A stretch of DNA of 22,807 bases from Pleurobrachia bachei. Taxonomy: Eukaryota; Ctenophora; Tentaculata; Cydippida; Pleurobrachiidae. A program made the translations under genes and the position numbers. The DNA is taken from positions 35,188 to 57,994 of the forward strand of contig AVPN01000248.1 in assembly GCA_000695325.1 (NCBI GenBank). The letters run 5' to 3'. Below the pieces are notes generated by a model. The model was not told the DNA's origin. It saw only the letters and a program-made list of their open reading frames with translations, and did not search any database. The stretch's first letter is position 1; each line of letters starts with the position of its first letter. Below, piece by piece: positions 1 through 22,807 of this stretch.

Positions 1-221
1 CCCCACCGCTGAAGAGTAGGTGATGTATCATTACACATGGACGATATATTGTTGAGGGAGGGTGTGAGTCGTTATAGCTAGTCAGTAATATCAAAAGCAG
101 AGAGAGATAGAGAGATATATTGTTGTGCTAAAGGTTGTGTAACCATGGCTACCAACAACACACACAGCTCTCTACTGATCTAGTAGGCATGATGTTCATG
201 TTGTGTGAGTGTGTGAAGTTG

Positions 222-235
222 GTAACCGTGGTAAC
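222..235 (+). promoter_or_regulatory. RFX X-box-like site
   Basis: GTAACC, a two-base spacer, then GGTAAC matches the X-box consensus GTNRCC N0-3 RGYAAC at every position. A weaker relative, GTAACCATGGCTACC, lies at 139-153. RFX factors control ciliary genes in animals. The nearest known ciliary gene here is CFAP91, but this is beyond its 3' end, so the target could lie left of the window. Confidence 0.4.
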
Positions 236-1351
236 ACAACATTATATTGATTGATATCTATATCACTATACACATGCATTAAACTTAGTTTGTTTTTTCT
301 TGTTAACATCCACACTATATTACTACACAGTTATTCAGTGTGTTATATAAGTCCTTGTTTTGCCTTTCCTAAAACACCGTGTTGTTATTTTGTACAACGG
401 GGAGGCGGGGAGAGGAACAATGGAGGGCCGGGGAAAGGAACTGTCACTACCTTATTGGTAGGGTAGGTCATGAACTGATTGTAGTGTCTCCGTAACAAAA
501 AGGAATGGTTCAAGGTAATTGTGGAATATATTGATATTCACTACCAAGGAACGAATTCGTTTGTATTCATACAAAATAAAATACAAAATAAAATGCATCA
601 GGTCAAGTTATAATATGGACAATAATACTGGAGAATACTCCTGCTGTTGTATTGTGTTTCACATACCACATGTGCGTGCTGTGTGTTCGTCTTGTCGTTA
701 GTCACACACAAACCGGTAGCAAATTACCATCCATCCGTTTGTCCGTCGGTTCTGTCGGTTAGCTGGCGTTCGTCTTCAGTTTGTTTGTCTGTAAGTCACT
801 GTGTTTGTTTGTTGTTATCATTTAATGGACTTTGGTAGAGGGGGTTGGAGCCCCTGGAGCCCCTGGAGATAATGAATTAACATATATTGTCTTTGTCCCT
901 CACTTGCCCCGTCTCAAAACTAAATGAAAATTTTCTCCAAGAAATATTTCCTTATTTGCGAATGAATGAAACCTTAGGTCCCTATTCCCTACGTCAATGA
1001 GAGATTAAGTATCATTAGCAGAGAATTTACCTTTCCAAAATCCAACATCAAATTTTACCAAAATCCTCGCTACGACACGAACAAGACCATATTAGACGAT
1101 GTTGTATTGCGAACCTGTTTCACCCCCCCTAAATGTAAAGGAGGTTTAGGACATAAAGATTTTAAATTTTGGAGGATAACCCCTAGGATAATTCAACATA
1201 TGTGCAATCTGACGGATGGGGTCGTACCACCGTGGGGTCGTACCACCGTGGAGGGGGTGGGAGACATACGGTGTGAGAGGTAGACATAATAGAGTTGGTG
1301 TGACAGATCTAGACACAGTGACATGATACTCTATATCACACACGTGATACT

Positions 1352-1405
1352 AAGAAAGAGAGAGAGAGAGAGAGAAAGAGAGATAGAGAGAGGGAGAGAG
1401 AGAGT
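1352..1405 (+). repeat. GA-rich simple repeat
   Basis: An almost uninterrupted run of AG dinucleotides with a few A and T substitutions. Confidence 0.9.
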
Positions 1406-2004
1406 GTAAAAGGGATGTAGCTGTAGCGAAGATCAATTGTCAAAGGCTCAAGCTCTTAGTATGCATCTTCGTCGTGTAGTAGAGAGAGGGAGGGAGACTG
1501 GAGAGAGGGAGAGAAAGAATCACCACTGCTCTTTCGAAGAATGTAGATAACGGTATTACTTCTTTAAACAGAAACCAGAAAGAATCGCTAGGCGACGTTT
1601 AAATTCCGTCGGTTATATAGTATTCATATTCCGTTAAAATAACCCTAAGTTGGGAATCAGGGGAATAATGCAGGGCGGGCCAGAAACATAGAACCACTTA
1701 GAGTCTTGGGTTCGACAGAGGGTCACCCTTTCCTAAGTCCTAACAATTATTAGTCTGTAAAGTAGCTGAGTAACACGTAGAAATTTGGGTCCGTGAAATG
1801 GAGAGAGGATTGCATTTTTCGGATTCTTATCTCCAACTGGCTCCATGTTTCTGACCCACCCTGCAGGGAAAAAAAAAGTATGGGTAATTTAAAAGGTGGT
1901 CATGGGACTCAAATCCTCTCATTCGACATCCTATCAGAGAATTAGGGACAAATTTTATCCCCCCTCGCTGCAGGTCTTCTCCCTGCTCTCTGTGTGCGGG
2001 ATTT

Positions 2005-2200
2005 ATCACCCTCTATCTCCCTATCTATCTCTTTATCTCTCTCCCCTCTCTCTATCTTCCGTTCCCTCAACCAAACTATCGTGTCTTCACTCTTCCTACT
2101 CTACCAATGTCTATCTCTCCGGTACAGCACACTCTGTCTGCCACCCCTCCACTCTCCCTATCTCTCCCTCTCTCTCACTCTCCCTATCTCTCTCCCTCTC
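2005..2200 (+). repeat. CT-rich low-complexity tract
   Basis: Repeated TCTCCCTATC, TCTCTCC and similar words, with some ordinary sequence between about 2060 and 2140. Confidence 0.8.
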
Positions 2201-2879
2201 ACCATTTCCCGCCATTACATAAACACATACACAAACAGCTCATTTACTCCTCCCTGTCTATTCAGTATTATTATTATACTATTCTCTCTTTTTCCCTCTC
2301 TCTTTTTTTGATACTGAGCTCAAGTTTGCCAATATATCTCTAACAGTCTCTTCATCGTGTTGATGCATTTTGCTCAATTATAACAACATACTGATTGTAC
2401 TCATTATCCAGAGCGGTTTACAAAAGGGAAGTCACCCGTTCAGACACAGAAAAGAGAGGGAGTGAAGGAAAAATAGTAAGGGGGAGAAAGAAGGGTTGAT
2501 CAATGGATTGAATTGGGTGATAGGAAAATATAACATTCTCAGTCATTCGAAGGGATGGAATATTATGGAATATGAATGTGTCTCAAACCGGAGAATTTAT
2601 TAACCCGATAACCGCCATCAAAACTAATTATTATAAAACCAACAAAGAGCGTTCCCGAACGTGTGGTGGTTGTGGATCATTTTGGGTTGAGTCTCGATTA
2701 ATTTCTGCACTAATTTGGGCTGAAAAGACCTCTTATTCAATGAACACATTGTGTGTGTCCCCCTTGCCCTCATGTTACACACAGAACGTGGGGTGGGGTC
2801 TGGGCCCGCTAAGTTGCTGCTACACAGAGAGGAAGAAAGAGAGAGACATGTGTGTGAGAGAATTGTAAGGGTAACTCAA

Positions 2880-3030
2880 TCATGTCACGTGACGGCCCAG
2901 GGATGCCGCCATTTTGTCAGTGACAGGAACGCGCGGTTGAAGGTCTGAGGTGGGAGGGCAGCTGTACGCATTTGAAGAGTCCTTTTCGCGCGCACGCACC
3001 AATCCGCCACGTGATTGTAGAAATGTGCTC
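2880..3030. promoter_or_regulatory. Promoter-like block
   Basis: A CpG-containing stretch in otherwise AT-rich DNA holds a palindromic E-box TCACGTGAC near 2884, a YY1-like GCCGCCATTTTG near 2906, a CCAAT box near 2999 and a second CACGTG near 3008. It ends exactly where the tandem duplication begins. No gene it might drive is proven; a plus-strand open start at 3022 or 3040 is discussed under findings. Confidence 0.4.
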
Positions 3031-3363
3031 CTGGTCAACCATGCATGGTCTTCTATTCATTCCACTGCTTTCATATCAGGCCAACGCTCTGAGTAAGTGG
3101 GAGGCAAAAATGAAGCTCGTTTTGCTGAGGACATAAAGATGGTAAAACTCTACAAACACAATCTATGTACAATTTCGAGGACACTGAAACTCTCGCTAAT
3201 TTTTTCACAAAAACACAATTTCTCTGATCGTTCGAGGTTCATTGTTTGTATCCCATCCGTGTCTCTCAAGTTTACAACGATGCACTCTCAAACACAGTTT
3301 GATACAAGAAAAGCCCGAATATATAAAATCTACAGTCTCTCGTTTTGCAGTTCTGGACACTTT

Positions 3364-16369
<13,006 letters not shown>

Positions 16370-16608
16370 TTTCTGTGTTTGGGACCGAAAACAACAAAAT
16401 CAAAAAGTTTTTCCAAAGTCGTTTTGAATTTCAAACAAATTTCTTGTGATTTTGTGCGCGCGTATCTAGAAATTGTAAGTAGGGCAGCGATAAAACTTTT
16501 TATATTCGCGCGTTCCGTATTTTTGCAGCGTAAACTAATCCAGAAAAACGTCCAGAAAAACGTCCAAAATAACTTTAAAATATTGTCAAATTTTTTAACC
16601 AAGGGACA

Positions 16609-16787
16609 CCCCCCAGAAAAACTGGAATAAAGTTACGCGCATATCCCCAGTTCCTGATAAGGTAGAGACTTGAAATTTGGAAGTTATGTAGACATCGGCA
16701 TGATCTTCCTAACCTCCAAATTTCAAGTCTTTATCTTATCAGGAACCGGAGATATGCGCGTTTGAAATAAGGTCAAAAAGACCCCCC
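16609..16787. repeat. Palindrome spacer, itself an imperfect inverted repeat
   Basis: Within the 179-base spacer, about 16636-16685 and 16711-16760 pair as an imperfect inverted repeat of about 50 bases around a loop of about 25. Shared pieces are CGCGCATATC, GTTCCTGATAAG and CTTGAAATTT. The divergence between these short arms is much greater than between the flanking 1.72-kb arms, so the inner hairpin looks older. It may be the middle of a foldback element on which the larger duplication was built. Confidence 0.6.
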
Positions 16788-17026
16788 TGTCCCTTGGTTA
16801 AAAAATTTGACAATATTTTAAAGTTATTTTGGACGTTTTTCTGGACGTTTTTCTGGATTAGTTTACGCTGCAAAAATACGGAACGCGCGAATATAAAAAG
16901 TTTTATCGCTGCCCTACTTACAATTTCTAGATACGCGCGCACAAAATCACAAGAAATTTGTTTGAAATTCAAAACGACTTTGGAAAAACTTTTTGATTTT
17001 GTTGTTTTCGGTCCCAAACACAGAAA

Positions 17027-18442
<1,416 letters not shown>

Positions 18443-18559
18443 TGAGTTAATTCAGTTCAGGACCCGAATCAGGAAATACTGGTCCCTGATTGGCTGATAA
18501 CCAGTAATCAAGTGACCTAAATAACGAGTTCTGATTGGTTGTTTACTTGTTTCGGTCAA

Positions 18560-18816
18560 TTCCTCATCTCGATGGCTTTGTAAAAATTTTCGCTCATCCG
18601 CATTTATTAGCACGCAACTGAAATCCGTGTACCGACCGGGTTCTATCCATTGTAGTTTGGACAAATTCTAAAACATGCTATTTTAATTTGTTTTGTTCAA
18701 ACTCGAGGAAGGGGGAGGAAGGAGGGTTGAACAAAGCAAATTTTAATCTACATCGCCAAAAACTATTTATTGTACCCACTCATCACAAAAATTCCTCTAG
18801 TAGTGTACTCTCCACA
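18560..18816 (+). promoter_or_regulatory. Upstream region of the ISWI gene
   Basis: These 257 bases separate the end of the palindrome from the ISWI start codon and must hold the leader and core promoter, unless these lie inside the palindrome arm. No TATA box is obvious. There is a purine-rich run near 18704-18727. Confidence 0.35.
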
Positions 18817-22668
<3,852 letters not shown>

Positions 22669-22679
22669 GTGAGATTGTT

Positions 22680-22760
22680 ACTTTAACTAAAGAGAGCAAG
22701 AGAAAGATTAATACTTTAACTAAAGAGAGCAAGAGAAAGAGTTTTACTTTAACTACGGCC
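22680..22760 (+). repeat. 33-base tandem repeat after the ISWI exon 11 donor
   Basis: ACTTTAACTAAAGAGAGC starts at 22680 and again at 22713, and a third partial copy begins at 22746, at 33-base spacing. Confidence 0.85.
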
Positions 22761-22807
22761 ACCAGTCACCACTAACTATTATTTAAAACCCTAGATGACA
22801 CGATTAT

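Larger units (their letters stand above)
1..2870. other. Intergenic region left of CFAP91, no gene seen
   Basis: No coding similarity on either strand. It holds GA-rich tracts near 1352-1405 and 1480-1515, CT-rich tracts near 2000-2200 and 2280-2310, a 16-base direct repeat (GGGGTCGTACCACCGT) near 1218-1250, and a doubled GCCCCTGGA near 850. Open frames here come from the low-complexity tracts. Confidence 0.6.

Noticed and set aside
1827-2009. Minus-strand reading containing GFESHDHLL, which recalls tRNA T-arm translations
   Set aside because: The underlying GATTTGAGTCCC only loosely resembles a B box, the T stem does not pair, and no A box lies at the right distance, so neither a tRNA nor a tRNA-derived SINE can be supported.
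1896-2343. Long Ser/Leu/Pro-rich open frames on the plus strand
   Set aside because: They are translations of CT-rich low-complexity DNA, overlap in several frames, and resemble no protein family.

Overview
This is eukaryotic, almost certainly animal, DNA. Two protein genes with short introns and standard GT-AG splice sites can be read, in divergent orientation. On the minus strand is CFAP91 (also called MAATS1/AAT1), a protein of motile cilia, running from its start codon near 16369 to a stop near 3364 or 4761. On the plus strand is the 5' half of an ISWI-type SNF2 chromatin remodeller (SMARCA5/SMARCA1 ancestor), from about 18817 past the right edge. A gene for a motile-cilium protein, compact introns and moderate AT richness fit an invertebrate metazoan. 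I cannot name the species; an early-branching animal is a guess.

Layout. 1-2870: no gene seen; low-complexity CT and GA tracts and one good RFX X-box. 2880-3030: promoter-like block. 3031-5688: a tandem duplication of about 1.26 kb, each copy carrying the last two exons of CFAP91, separated by a 138-bp GC-rich spacer. 3775-7340: three copies, two incomplete, of a DNA-transposon-like element with terminal inverted repeats of about 170 bp and TA ends. 7396-8691: C-terminal CFAP91 exons. 8886-11230: a promoter-bearing repeat cluster, probably a broken LTR-type fossil, sitting where the most conserved central exon of CFAP91 should be. 11480-14245: middle CFAP91 exons, with two foldback elements and an assembly gap (12591-12807) in one intron. 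14842-18560: a near-perfect palindrome with arms of about 1.72 kb. Its left arm holds CFAP91 exons 1-5; its right arm repeats those five exons facing the other way, toward the remodeller gene. 18817-22668: eleven exons of the ISWI gene, ending partway through the second helicase lobe.

The two genes have unrelated jobs (axoneme versus chromatin) and share only a divergent arrangement. The striking feature is structural. CFAP91 is duplicated at both ends (5' inverted, 3' tandem), lacks a conserved middle exon, and is crowded with foldback elements. It is either a gene being rebuilt by hairpin-forming elements, or a locus where the assembly has misjoined haplotypes or repeats. Long reads across 3000-18600 would decide between these.
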